Assembly: GCA_026315105.1 (NCBI GenBank)
Contig: CM048744.1
Span: 348,525,668 to 348,589,667, forward strand
From: Locusta migratoria
Taxonomy: Eukaryota > Arthropoda > Insecta > Orthoptera > Acrididae
Length of the DNA: 64,000 bases
Direction: 5' to 3'
This document shows, piece by piece, positions 10,144 to 23,200 of this stretch. The notes beneath the pieces are model-generated. The model was not told where the DNA came from. It made no database searches and worked only from the letters and a program-made list of their open reading frames with translations. A program made the position numbers and the translations under genes. The stretch's first letter is position 1. Each line of letters begins with the position of its first letter.

Positions 10144-13100
10144 CTGGAAGCAACAAAGGAAGAATATTATAACTGTTATTTGATCTACAGACTAGTTCAA
10201 TTTTAAATAAATAACAGTCATCATAATTTAAGACTGGTTATGCCCTTCTGTGTTCAGTCTGAAGTATAGTACACTAATACTTGACCTTTCCATTCATGAA
10301 TACCTGACAAGATTTTGCCCATAATGCTAATTAAAGAGAGACGACTGCAGTTGTTACAATCTTTTCTATTCACACACTTGAAAATTGGTGTCATTACTTT
10401 TTTCGTCCTATCAAATAGAACCTTTCCAGACTGCCATGCCATATCAGTTATCTTGTGTAACCATTTGAGACCTGATATTCCACTGCATTTGATGAGTTAC
10501 TATGTAATTTCATCTACTCCAGCTGCTCTATTGCTGGACTATTCTCTCTACTTCCTTCAATGTGATCTTATTTCCATCATCTTTCCTATCCCATTGTACA
10601 TCAAAATCTGAAACATTACTGAATGTTTCACCTATATTGAGCAACTCTTCAAAGTATTTCCTCCACCTGCCCAAGGCATCCACTGGTTTCACTAGCAGTT
10701 TTCCTAACCTGTTTAAAATACTTGTCAATTTCTTTTTCCCTCACTTTCGAAGACTGTTAATTAGACTCCAGAAAGGTTTTACAGTGACTTGATCCAAAGT
10801 TTCCAATCTATTTCCAAATTCTTCCCATGATTTCTGCAATTATCTGTTTGGCTTTTTCTTTCTTCAATATAAGTTTCTCTGTCTGTGTGGATTCTAGTAT
10901 GAAGCCATCTTTGGAATGTCTTTTTTTCCTTTTACAAACTGCCTTGATTGGGTCATTCCACCAAGCTGTCTGATTCTTCCTGCTTGTACAGACTATTGTT
11001 CCAAGACATTCTCTAGCCACTTCTAGTAGTGTGTCCTTGTACCTTGTCCATTCCTCTTCCAATGTCTGTAAATTATTACATTCAACTAACTGATACCTTT
11101 GTGCCTGATAATTTGTCCTGATGTTTCTCCACTCTTATACTCCTCCATATGGACCTGACTTCCTGCACTTTTGACCTCACAAAACCAATTTCCCTGCAGA
11201 TCATATAATGATCAGTGTCATTAAAGAATCCTCTGAATTCACGTATGTCTCTACTGCCTTCCTGATCTGTTATTCTATAGTTAATGACAGACCTGGTTCT
11301 TCTGCTTTGCCAAGTACACCAGTGAATGTTCTTATGTTTAAAAAAGGCGTTTTGTAATAACTACACCCATACTGGCACAGAAATTCTGTTGGCCTCCATA
11401 TCCTTTCCAAACTGAAATCACCCATGAGCAAAACACTGTCCTTGTTTGTTACTCTAACAACTACATCACTGAGTGCATCATAGAATCTGGCCATCTCAGC
11501 TTGATCTGTCCCTTCACAGTGCAAATAAACTGATGCAGTTGTAATTTCCTTGTTATACACTACCAAATCTATCCACATCAATCATTCATGTACATACCTT
11601 ACTGCCATTACACTGGCTTCAATTGCTTTCCCGATGTAAAGTCCTACATCCCATTGGGCTCTTCCTACTTTGAGTCCTGACAGGTAGACCTTGTATTCTC
11701 TCACTTTATCCTAGACCAAGAGCCCAGGACTGCCAAATGCTATTTATTTTCTAAGTAACAAAATGTGGCATATGTAATAGTATTAGTACATACTATGAAG
11801 GTAAACATCCCAGGTAGGTTGAACAGATGACCAATTTCTAGGTAACCAGAAGCTAAAGGTACATGAAAACAGCAGTAAATTTACTTAAAGTCTGAGTGGT
11901 GGTTTTTATGAGAGTGGTAATTTCAACCAAACACTTTAAAATTTGCAAAAAAGTGTCATAAGTTTACTTATTTTCTGAGTCTTGATTATTCTGTAGGATA
12001 CTTAGGGAAACTATTTCAATACAATTTGTAAAGAGTCAAACAAATCACATGGGCAAAACATCCAGTCAGATACATTTAAAATGTTGCCCGAGTATGAGCA
12101 TAAACTTTATATCAGATGGCTTTATAACACAGCTCCAAAAACAATTTGTCAGTAACAATCAAACCATATTTAATGCTCAGTCATAAATTACAGTATGTTA
12201 ATAAACTGTTGACTTGAAAGCAGAAGTTTAATATTAAATGTATTTTGAAAATTCATGCAATGCCCATCTGATTTTGCAAAGCATTGAAAAACATTATGCT
12301 TTAAATAAGCTCTAGTTGACTTTTTTCTTTTAAATATTACACAACTTCGTCACTGAGTGCATCATAGAATCTGTCCATCTCATCTTGATCTGTCCCTTCA
12401 TAGGACCAATACACATGTTTTCATTAATTTTAAACAGGTTTTCATTAATTTGTCGTTTGTAAGCAGCGCGCTTATTTCAAACTTTGACACTGCAATTTTA
12501 TGATTGCCGTTGCAGTTACATTCAGGGCATTCACAATGCTTGGTATGTATGTTGTCTGTATATTATATTTCAAATTGTATTCCAGTTCATTTTGTATTTG
12601 TTTTTAATTCCATACTGATTTTATGATCTTGTTCTGTAGTTTGAAGGACACTGAAGATAGTCACTATGTGATTGAAATCGATCTGTTGTTTATTAATAAA
12701 ACATTAATGGCCAATGTTGGTGTTTTCATTTTAAACAGTGTGTCTTTTACACTGTCACTAATAATACAGTTGTGTCTGATAATGAAGAAGATCTATTGTG
12801 TCCCAATCATGAGGAAGCTGACACTAAAATAGTTTACCATATCTGTAACATTGATGTTCTGATACTGATATGGCACCAAACATGCACCATTTAAAAACAA
12901 CAACTCTCATGTGTCGATATTGACTGGCATTGGAAATCTACATCAACATACATAGTCCGCAAGGCGGAGGATACATTGTACCACTAGTAGGCATTTCCTT
13001 TCCTATTCCACTCCCAAATTGAACGAGGAAAAAAAGAATGCCTATGTGCCTCCGTATGAGCCCTAATTTCTCTTATCTTGTCTTTGTGATCTTTACGCGA

Positions 13101-16100
13101 AATGTAAGTGGGCGGCAGCAAGATCGTACTACACTCAGCTTCAAATTCCGGCCCATTAAATTTACTTAACAGAAATTCACGAAAAGAACATCGTCTTTCT
13201 TCCAGCTATCCCCAATTGAGTTGCCGGAGCATTTCTGTGACACTCGCGCATTGGTCGAACCTACCGGTAACAAATCTAGCTGCTCGCCTCTGAACTGCCT
13301 CTATGTCTTCCTTTAAATCGATCTGCTGCGGGTTCCAAACTTGAGCAATACTCAAGACATGGTCGTACAAGCGTTTTATACATGGTCTCCTTTACAGGTG
13401 AAGTACATCTTCCCAAAATTCTCCCAATAAACTGAAGTCGGCTGTCCGCCTTACTCACAACTGTCCTTACATGCTCGTTCCATTTCATATTGCTCTGCAA
13501 TGTTACACCTAGATATTTGAACGACGTGACAGCATCAAGAAGCTCACTACTAATGCTGTATTCGAACATTATGGGATTGTTTTTTCTACTCATGCGCATC
13601 ACCTTACATTTTTCTACATTGAGAGCTAGCTGCCAATCTTTACACCAACTAGAAATTTTGTCTAAGTCATCCTGTATGCTATTACAGTCAGTTACAGACG
13701 ACACCCTCCCATACACCACAGCATCATCAGCAAACAGCCGCAAATTACAACTTACTCTGTCCATCAGATTATTTATATAGATAGAAAATAATAGCAGTCC
13801 TATCACACTCCCCTGGGGCACGCCTGACGATACACTCGTCTCTGATGAACACTCCCGTCGAGAACAACATACTGCGTTCTATTACTTAGGAAGTCTTCCA
13901 ACCAGTCACAAATCTGTGAAGCTATTCCATAAGCTTGTTTCTTCCTTAGCAGTCTGCAGTGTGGCACCGTGTCGAACACCTTTTTGAAGTCGAGAAAAAC
14001 ACAATCTGCCTGTTGCTCTTCGTCCATGGCTCGCTAGATGTCATGTGAGAAAAGGGCAAGCTGAGTTTCACATGAACGATGTTTCCTAAACCCGTGCTGA
14101 TTCATGGAAAGAAGATTTTCTGTTTCAAGGAAATTTATTATATTCGAACTGAGAATATGCTCCAAAATTCTACATGAAACTGATGTCAACGATATTGGCC
14201 TGTAATTGTATGGGTCAGTTCTCTTTCCTTTCTTATACACGGGAGTCACCTGCACTTTTTTCCAATCACTAGGAACTTTGCGCTGAATTAAAGATTCACT
14301 GTAAATGCAAGCTAAGTAGGGGGCCAATGCCGCAGAATAGTCTTTGTAAAACCGAACTGGTATTCCATCTGGACCAGCAGACTTTTTCATATTTAGCTCT
14401 CTCAGCTGCTTCTCTACACTGGAAATACCTATTGCTATGGCCCCCCATTTTGGAATTAGTACGTTGATCAAATGATGGTACATATGTGCGGTCCTCCTGC
14501 ATGGTAAGATTTCTTAAAGGTTAAATTTAGAACTTTAGCTTTCCATTTGCTTCCTTCTATTACTGCCCCGGAATGATCAACGAGTGACTGGACAGTGGGC
14601 CTTGACCCACTTATCGATTTTACATAGGACCAGAATTTTTTCGGGTTCTCGGAAAGATCTTTTGCTAAGGTATGGCTGTGGAAATTATTGTATGCTTCAC
14701 GCATCGATCTTTTTATAGACGCACGAATCTCTACTAACTTTTGCCTATCATCATTTGCGTGTTCTTTTTTGAATCGAGAATGCAACAGTCTTTGCTTTCT
14801 CAGCAGCTTTCTAACATTATTATTATACCACGGTGGATCTTTTCCATCCTTAATCGTCTTTACTGGCACATATTTCTCTAACCCTTTATTAACAATGCAC
14901 TTAAATTTAGTCCACAATTCCTCTACATCCATAGTCCCGGAATTAAATGATGCCCATTCATTTTCTAAGTGCGATCGTAACATTTGCTTATCGGCTCTTC
15001 CCAACAAAAACACGCTCCTAGCCTTCTTGATTGGTTTATGAACTTTGGTCACCATCGACGCTATGACAAAATCATGATCACTAATTCCTGCCTCTACACA
15101 GTCTACGCAGACATCGTTAAAAAGGTCAGGCCGGTTTGTGGCTATTAGGTCTAGAATATTTCCATTGCACGTGGGTTGCCAGTTTAACTGCTCAAGACAG
15201 TTTTCAGATAATGTGTCCAAAAGTAGCTCGCAAGACTGCTTGTCTGTACCGCCTGAAATGTAACTAGTGAAGTCCCAATCTATACTCTTAAGGTTGAAGT
15301 CTCCTCCGACTACTATTACATGGCCCGGATACCTAGCTGAGATATATTGGTGTTTCAAAAATTTACAAGAAATTAGGACTGTCCTTCTCTCAAAGCTTAC
15401 CAGGCTTTCATGTGATCAGTGGCTGTGATTACAAACCAGCCTTTTTAAAATAATGACAAGCAAAGACCATTCAATATATTTAGAAAAGATTGAGAGTATC
15501 AAGAAGCATTTACCAGACTTAGCGCACTGGATCTGTTTAGTGATGCTGAAGTACAGGAAAAACCCTTCAAAGTAAGTCAGAAATTTATTTGTGATATTCT
15601 ATTGATGTAGAGGTTGTAAGACTTCACTTGTTCATAAACATTTACATTGCTTCTGATGTAAATGAAGAGTTTACTTGGAAACAAATTCAATCATTGATGC
15701 GAGCTACTTACTGCCGTGTAAGACTGATCTTAGACAACAGTTCTGGAGTGCAAATTACTTGGCTAGTCTTGGAATAATGCACATATGAAAATACTTCACA
15801 TTTTCAGTCCTGAAAATAATGTGGAAGTTGGAAGAAAACTAGTATCAGTTCAATTGGTTTGATGGGGCCTAATTATCGGCTATAGTCAGTGACTTGTTTG
15901 AGAAAATTTCAGGTATTTTGCATCAACTTATGATTTATTTTCTAAATTTGAAGCTATTCAGGTCTTAAGTAAGTTATTAGTTTTTACAGAGACAGACACA
16001 AATGTGATGCCGAAATGCAATGATGGAATGAAATGCTGATGCATTAATTTTCAAAATATATTTAGTATAAAACTTTGCCCATAAGTCAACAGTATCTTAA

Positions 16101-19100
16101 TTTACTGTAATTTGTGACTGAGCATTAAAATTCAGTTTGATTGTTACTGGAAAAATTTCATTAGACCACAAGGAACATAAATAGAAATCCATCTGATTGT
16201 CACAGGTGCACACATATGGTGACATTTAAAATGTGTATGGCTAAATGTTTGGCCCTGGCAATTTGTTTGGCTCTTTACAAATCATATTGAAATAGTTCGC
16301 CTAAGTATCCTACATAAAAATCAAGACTCAGAAAATAAGTAAACTTACGTCACTTCTTCGTTAACTTCAAAGCATCTGTCTGAAATTACCAACCACAGAA
16401 AATGTCTGGCAATATTAATCATTAATGTCTAATGATATTGTGTACCTCATTAATAAAAATCATTACTCAGACTTTAAGTAAAGTTATTGCTGTTTTTATG
16501 TAGATTTAGCACCTGGTATCTAAAAATTGTCCATCTGCCCAAGCTATATGGTATGTGTATCTTCAGAATATATACTAATTCTATTATGTATATCACATTT
16601 TGTTACTCAGAAAATAAGTAATGTCTGGTGGCCCTGGGCTTTTGGTCTATCTTCTTTCTCCCGTACCTGAATGTCACTAACAGCTAAAATGCATGAACCC
16701 CATCTTACTTGCAACTTCTTCCGGTTGTAACTTCTTACACTTGTAGCCCCTATTGATGTTAATAGTGTCCCATCTCATTCCAGATCATTTGCCAAGTATC
16801 TGAGGAGTCTGTGGGCTGTCTATTGGAGGTGGGATTCCATCACCTCCAAAGGTCCAAGATCCGAGGCAGTTTGTTTTTATTGGGTTTTACCCCTAATGGT
16901 TTATGTTCATGGTGTGGGTTCCTGTTGTCATGTCCAAGTTTATAAACTATGGGCAACATATAGGTGGCCAGGTAAGAGGTCCTGACAGTTGGGATATCCA
17001 TTACTTTGGAATGAGGTTGAGCATCACAGACATATTCTGAGTCGTGGCCACCTTTGTGCACAGATGACAAAGACTGCCAAATCTACCAGTTACATATATA
17101 AAACTATCAAAATTAAAGAGCAAGAATTACTTTTTATTAACAAAAATACAATTAACTGGAATAACTGACACTTTAAAATACGCTGTCATGTAAAATATTG
17201 TGGTACTTTTCCTTAAGGTGTAATTCCAATGCAGTGTCTGCGATGTCTTATCTTGTGTGGTTTCATCTGTGCAACTTTCAAATTGGACTACTTCAGTGTA
17301 ACTGAAGACCATTTCTATTGTCACAATGGCAGTGACTTCCAAGAGGCTAGAGTAGCATGACTTGACTAATCTGTCAAACAGTCCTATAATATTCATAGCA
17401 ATTGAGTGCCCCCCCCCCCCTTTTAATATGGAATGAATCCACAATGGGTCACAAATATAGATTATGAACAATACAGTTCAGGAAACATTTGCAGAAACAT
17501 TTTCAGCCCATGGCACAGCATGCCAAATCTGATGCTTTGTCCAGGCTAACTATGGGGTGGGGTCCTACTTAGAAACTGCAGAAATTTTCCTTTACTACAA
17601 AAAAGTAACAGTAAGCCCTAGTCAAGATCCAGTGTTAAACAGTGTTGTTGCAGTGTTTTAAATTGCATGGTCCACACACCTTTCTAAGGATTCCTACCCC
17701 AATTTTCAAACTTTTCTAGTAAAAAAGAGTGACTCGATGAATGTTAAAGAATGTTGTTGCCTGTAATGAATACTGAGTTTCACATTTCTGCATTCTACTC
17801 ACTGGAGGCTGTTTCAAATGGAAGCATTGGTTCAGTGGCATCTGTATTGGCCATCAACCAGTGACCATATGAAACAGGTAATGCAGCAGTGCTGAGCCTT
17901 CATGCTGCCACTATCTCCATGAACCCAGCCATGGGATCCAATTTTGCAGGTCCTTTTCTAGTGAAAATGTGGCTGATATTGGTGGGTCCTCTATCCAGTC
18001 TCCCTTACACAACACACATGGCCACTACAACAAGGAGCACTACCACAAGGGCTCTCAAGACCTTTTTTTCCTATACAAGGAGCTCTGGCAGACTTACTCT
18101 TTGATAATGGTCTGAAGTTTATACCTTTGGAGTTACAGGTGTTCTATTGCCACAATAGTACTGTATCTGCCTCATGACCACTGCTTCTTTTGATCCAGCA
18201 CCCAGTTAAGAGGCAGGGTGGATGGTGAGAACATTTTAGACTCAAATAAGTACGGCAATGCCTCTAGGTAAGACCCTTCTGCACTTTTATTCATATACCA
18301 CATCAAATGCCAGTAAATATGCATAGCTCAGTGAAGTGTTTGCAGGGTTTATGGCCCTGCACATTATGGATCTCTTGCAGCCTACCTATTCACTCTCACC
18401 ATTTACATTTTGTACCGTGTTTCTGGAAGAGCATTTTGGTTTGGATCTGAACATTTTTACATCAACCAGGGTGGGCACAAGGGTCAGAAACTTTTTTATC
18501 TTGTGGTCAGAGACAATAAAAGTATAAAACACAAGAACCAATTTTGACTGCAACGTGAGACAAACCAGATTCAGAAGGGCTGAGTTTCTAATCTCCATTG
18601 GACCATCTTGCATTAAGTTTTCTAAGGTTTCCCTAAATTACTTTAGGCAAATGTTGCTATATACAAGGTGCTATCCAAAATTTTAAGGACTGGTGCTGTC
18701 ATCTGTTGAAAACCTTATCTGTGGACTAATGGTCACCATCACCCTCGAAGTAGTTCCCATCGACATGTACACACTGGTTCCAGCACTTTTGCCACTGGTC
18801 AAACATTTTATGGATGTCCTGTTCTTTGAGGGTGTTTAGCACCACCAGCAATGTTTCTTGAATCCTCTCTACAGTGTCAAACCAATGGCCTTTCAACATG
18901 AATTTCAGTTTTGGGAATAGGATGTAGTCACAAGGTGCCAAATCTGGTGGGTACAGTGGGTACAATCGCCATGTTGTTTTTTGCAAAAAAGGTACTGGTG
19001 AGCAAGGACGAGTGACAGGGTGCATTGTTGTGATGCAGCAGCCAGTTTCCTAGAAGCCAAAGTTTGGGCCGTTGTCGTCACACGTTTTCACGGAGCCATC

Positions 19101-20223
19101 ACAAAACATCACAGTAGTATGTGCAATTAACTGTTTGGTTGGGTGGAACGAATTCTTTGTGCACAATTTCCTTGGTATCAAAGAAAACGATGATCATGCT
19201 CTTCACCTGTCTCACTTTTTTGGGTCTTGGATAGGCTGAGCTCTTCCACGGGAATGACTGTTGCTTTGTCTCTAGTCATAACTGTAAAGACAACTCTTGT
19301 TGCCGGTGATAACCCGTGACAAGAAGGTTGGATCAAAAGATGCGGTCTGACAAAGATCTGTGCACACTTCAACATGCTGTGCCTTCTGATTGGCAGTTTA
19401 GGTCCTTGGCACAAATTTTGCGACGACACGCTGCAGGCCCAATTCATCAGTCAACATTTGTTGACATGTCCAATAACCACTTCGTCCGAAAGGTCTTGAA
19501 TGTTTCGACGTCGATCCACACAAACCAATTGTTGAAGTTTGGCAACAATATCTGGTGTTGTGTGGCTAATGGACCTTCCAGTGTGAGCAACATCTTTGAC
19601 ATCTGTACAGCTGGCCCTAAACCGAGCATGCCACTCAAACACATGCCCGTGGCTCATTCTGTGTCCCCGAAACTCTTGAATCATTGCAAGGTTCTCACAG
19701 AGAATTTGATACACACACACTGTTCTGTTCATGGATCTATCGTAAAAATGCCACACAATAAGCACAGAGTGTTATGGAAATCACTGTGAACGTGCAACAT
19801 GTCCTCCCACCTGAATGCCACACTGCTCACTGACTCATCAGATGTGCAGCTCTCGCCTACTTTTCAGATGGCAGCACCAGTCCTGAAAATTTTGGATTCC
19901 ACCTCGTATGTTGTTTAAAAAAAAGAATACTGTAATTTTATGGTATCTCCAGTACAAGTATAAAGTGATCTATAGATGAATGAAATTACTATTATTACAA
20001 CTACTAATACTTCTCTCTGTAGTCCACAGAGCACAATTAATCTTTTATCTTTTGCATGGCTCATCAAATATTTCATCCATGGATTTTATTTGTATATAAC
20101 CATTAACATACCTTACAGACAATATGCTACTATTGTTATCAGATGAATTGGGCTCGTTTGCTCTTATTTCAGTTGGAATATACGAAACAAATTGTGCTTT
20201 TACCAGTAACGCATTCAGTTTAT

Positions 20224-20294
<71 letters not shown>

Positions 20295-23200
20295 TACACA
20301 TGCACCATCCATGCTACTGTAACAATCACAACATAACAGACAATATAATATCTTTAAGGTAGTTCATACATACAGCTATCATTTCTTGAAACGGTTGACT
20401 ATAAGGTGACAACAGTACCTGGAATAGCTGGCAGTTGTAATTTGGCTCGTCTTGTTGTCAGCAGGGCAGAAGGTGTCCCTGGAACTATGTTAGACTTCTC
20501 TGCAAGCTGAGAACCTCTTGGTATTTTTCCCTCATCTTCTTCTTCATTTATTTCAGTAGCTTCTGGTATAGGGCTAATCCCAACATGGAGAGTGCTTGAT
20601 TCAACATTATGTTCTTTCCTCTCGGGAAGCTGATTACCTCTACAAGCTCTCTCAAAAGCCATTGAAATATGTTTTTTAACTCTTGCTATATCTTGCAATG
20701 CATCTAGAGAAATTGGTGCTGACCGCTGTTGGTCTTTCACTGATTTTGCCAGTGATGTTCGAAGCAAGTATGATACTGCTGCATCAGTTACTTCATCCCA
20801 GCCCTGTGAAAAATGTAAAAGGTAACTCTTACGTAATTATTCAGAATAAGTGTTAATTTACAATTTACTGCTGAGCCACCCATAAATATAATATCAAATA
20901 TTTAATTATTTGGTACACAGTAAATCATTAGAATTAACCTTTTAAAAATGGTCATTCCAGCATATATATATATATTAGAAGGGAAAGATGTGTATGTACC
21001 TGATCATCTGAATCATTTACTGCACAACTAAGTGCTGATTCAAGATCTGCTACATTCTTCTGTGAAGGAGGATTTTGTATCTTCAGTAGTAAAAGTAGTA
21101 GCCGTACACAACAACTGACTTGAATACTCAGATATTTCATCTTTTTTTGGTTTTCTTCAAGAAGATCAGTAGATATTAAAATTTTTGTATAGGTGTCTTT
21201 CAAAAGATTTTCCAAGTTGTTCATAGGTGTCAGGATTTTGTCTTTGAACTTAGTAAGAAGGCGTCGTTGAACAATTCTAAATTGAGCAGCTTTTCGGGCA
21301 AGATCTTCCTACAATGAACAATTCCTTTTTATAAATGAGTAAACAGTAAAAATACTACATTCCTATGACATGTAGCTGTTTTACTTATGAGAATAATTTG
21401 GAAAGAATCAACAGAAAATTACACACTGTTCAGGCTAGACGAAATATAACAACAGCTTACAACAAACAGAATATTATTATTTATACACAATAAAACATTA
21501 ATAGAAGTGTTAGATAAGCATTCTACTTTGTCTAGATATCAAAATAAAATATGACCATTTCTCTCATTGCATACTCATTCAGATATCACAGCATGATATA
21601 TTTCACATTTCTGAACCTTATATGTCATTGTGTGTTCTTTGTTCCTGTTGTTTGAGTACACAGGAAACCTATATCTGCATCTATATTATATATAACAACC
21701 CATATTATGTTGTATCGTTGAGTGTACTTCATGCACATTTGACTATCATTCTCCCATTTTTTCTTCTATTTGAGATTGGTGCACTGCAAGTTCAGGTGAC
21801 ATCAGGTCTCTATAATAGTTGAATTTCTAATATAGTAAGGACAGTTTACAACTCACCGCATAGACGTGGCGACGAGCTGCGATAGGCACATACAAAAGTG
21901 TTGTATGTGTGTGTCTTTTGTATGTGCCTGTCGCAGCTTGTCGCCATGTCTTTGCTGTGAGTTGTAAACTGTCCTTATTATATTATTAATTCCAACCTGG
22001 ACTTTCCATTATTATAGTTGAATTTCTCTGATTTTACAGATCATGTGAGAAGAGTTAAATGATTGAAAGTTATACGTTGCTTGTCTCTTCTTAGAAAGTG
22101 TTTTTTTGGAACAATAAAAATCTGAGTGATGAACAGTGCTTCTACTTTTAGTTTTGTCACTGGAACTGGATAAGCATCACCATGAATATGGTATGGTATC
22201 AACTGTCTAAAATGTATATCTCAATTTAATGGTGTCCTGGACTAATGTTTCCTAACCTAATTCAAGATTCAAAGCAAAATGTGGACAATCTACATATGAT
22301 TCCTGGAAGGGGATGGCAAAACTCCAACAATAATTCCCTTCAAACTTGAAAGAGAAAAACCAATAATTTTTTTACAAAAATCTCATTATTATTATTGTTG
22401 TTATTTAACAGAAATCTGTTACTCAAATATAATTATTTTAAGTGAAACACAGTGTAAGTCAAATTGCAGCATGATTACAATATCAAAAGTAAATGTAACT
22501 TACATAATCAAGTACATATAGGCCAAATGTAAATGATGCAAACAAAAATGTAGTTTAACATGAAATAAGTCTAGAATATTATTGCAAAAATTCATTATTT
22601 GGTAAAAGCTTAGTGAACTTTGTATACTGCATATTACTTACAAAGTGAATTAATTATAGTTTTACCTGATCAATGCCATGTATTTTGTCTACCGAGCCAG
22701 TAAATAAAAATGGACAGTCCAGTTTGGAATTTCTGTAATTCATGCACAACTGTGTGTCACCTCTTTCCTTCAGTTATCTATTCTTATTTATTTATCTCTT
22801 TTTTTCACTCTCCCACCACCCTTTCTTTTACTACCTTCCAAGCTGCATTTCACATTAGCAACTATTAGTAGCTTTCCACACCATCAGGTGTGCGGAACAT
22901 TCTATTCCTGCTCTTGTTCTGCATCCTTCTCCCTCCCCTCCCCTCCTCTACTCACTCATTGTTAAAGACTATTCTGGCCAAGTGTGGTGGTCATGTGTGC
23001 ACGAGTTATGCCTTTTTGATTGTGTGAATGCATGTATCCTCCTTTCTGATGAAGGATATGGCTGAAAATTTAAGTTGTCTTCTTTTTCTGTGTGTCTGTC
23101 TACAAATACCTAAGCTACATGTCTGCATGTTATTGATAAAAAATGATAAGAAGCTTTTGAAACATGATGCTCCAGAATATGCTGAAGATCAAATGGGTTG

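Larger units (their letters stand above)
11713..16649 (+). mobile_element. Large TIR element carrying a broken HEEADT/GCDY-family gene, with nested LINE
   Basis: The two ends are inverted copies of each other. The left end reads gaccaagagcccaggactgc; the right end, reversed, reads gaccaaaagcccagggccac; similarity continues for about 550 bp. TA lies outside each end, consistent with a TA duplication. The interior is a plus-strand gene remnant in two pieces (12610-12935 and 15341-15880) separated by a minus-strand CR1-like LINE (12938-15340). Without the LINE the element would be about 2.5 kb. No DDE or piggyBac transposase signature was seen inside. Confidence 0.75.

Noticed and set aside
13490..13780. 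Plus-strand ORF opposite the LINE RT
   Set aside because: It is a shadow of the RT frame on the minus strand; no domain of its own.
14468..15358. 296-residue ORF as a host gene
   Set aside because: GDFN and SDHDF motifs and the downstream RT show it is the endonuclease end of a CR1-like LINE.
20045..20329. ORF with an Arg-Glu repeat
   Set aside because: It is a translation of the (CT)n microsatellite in a BBS9 intron.
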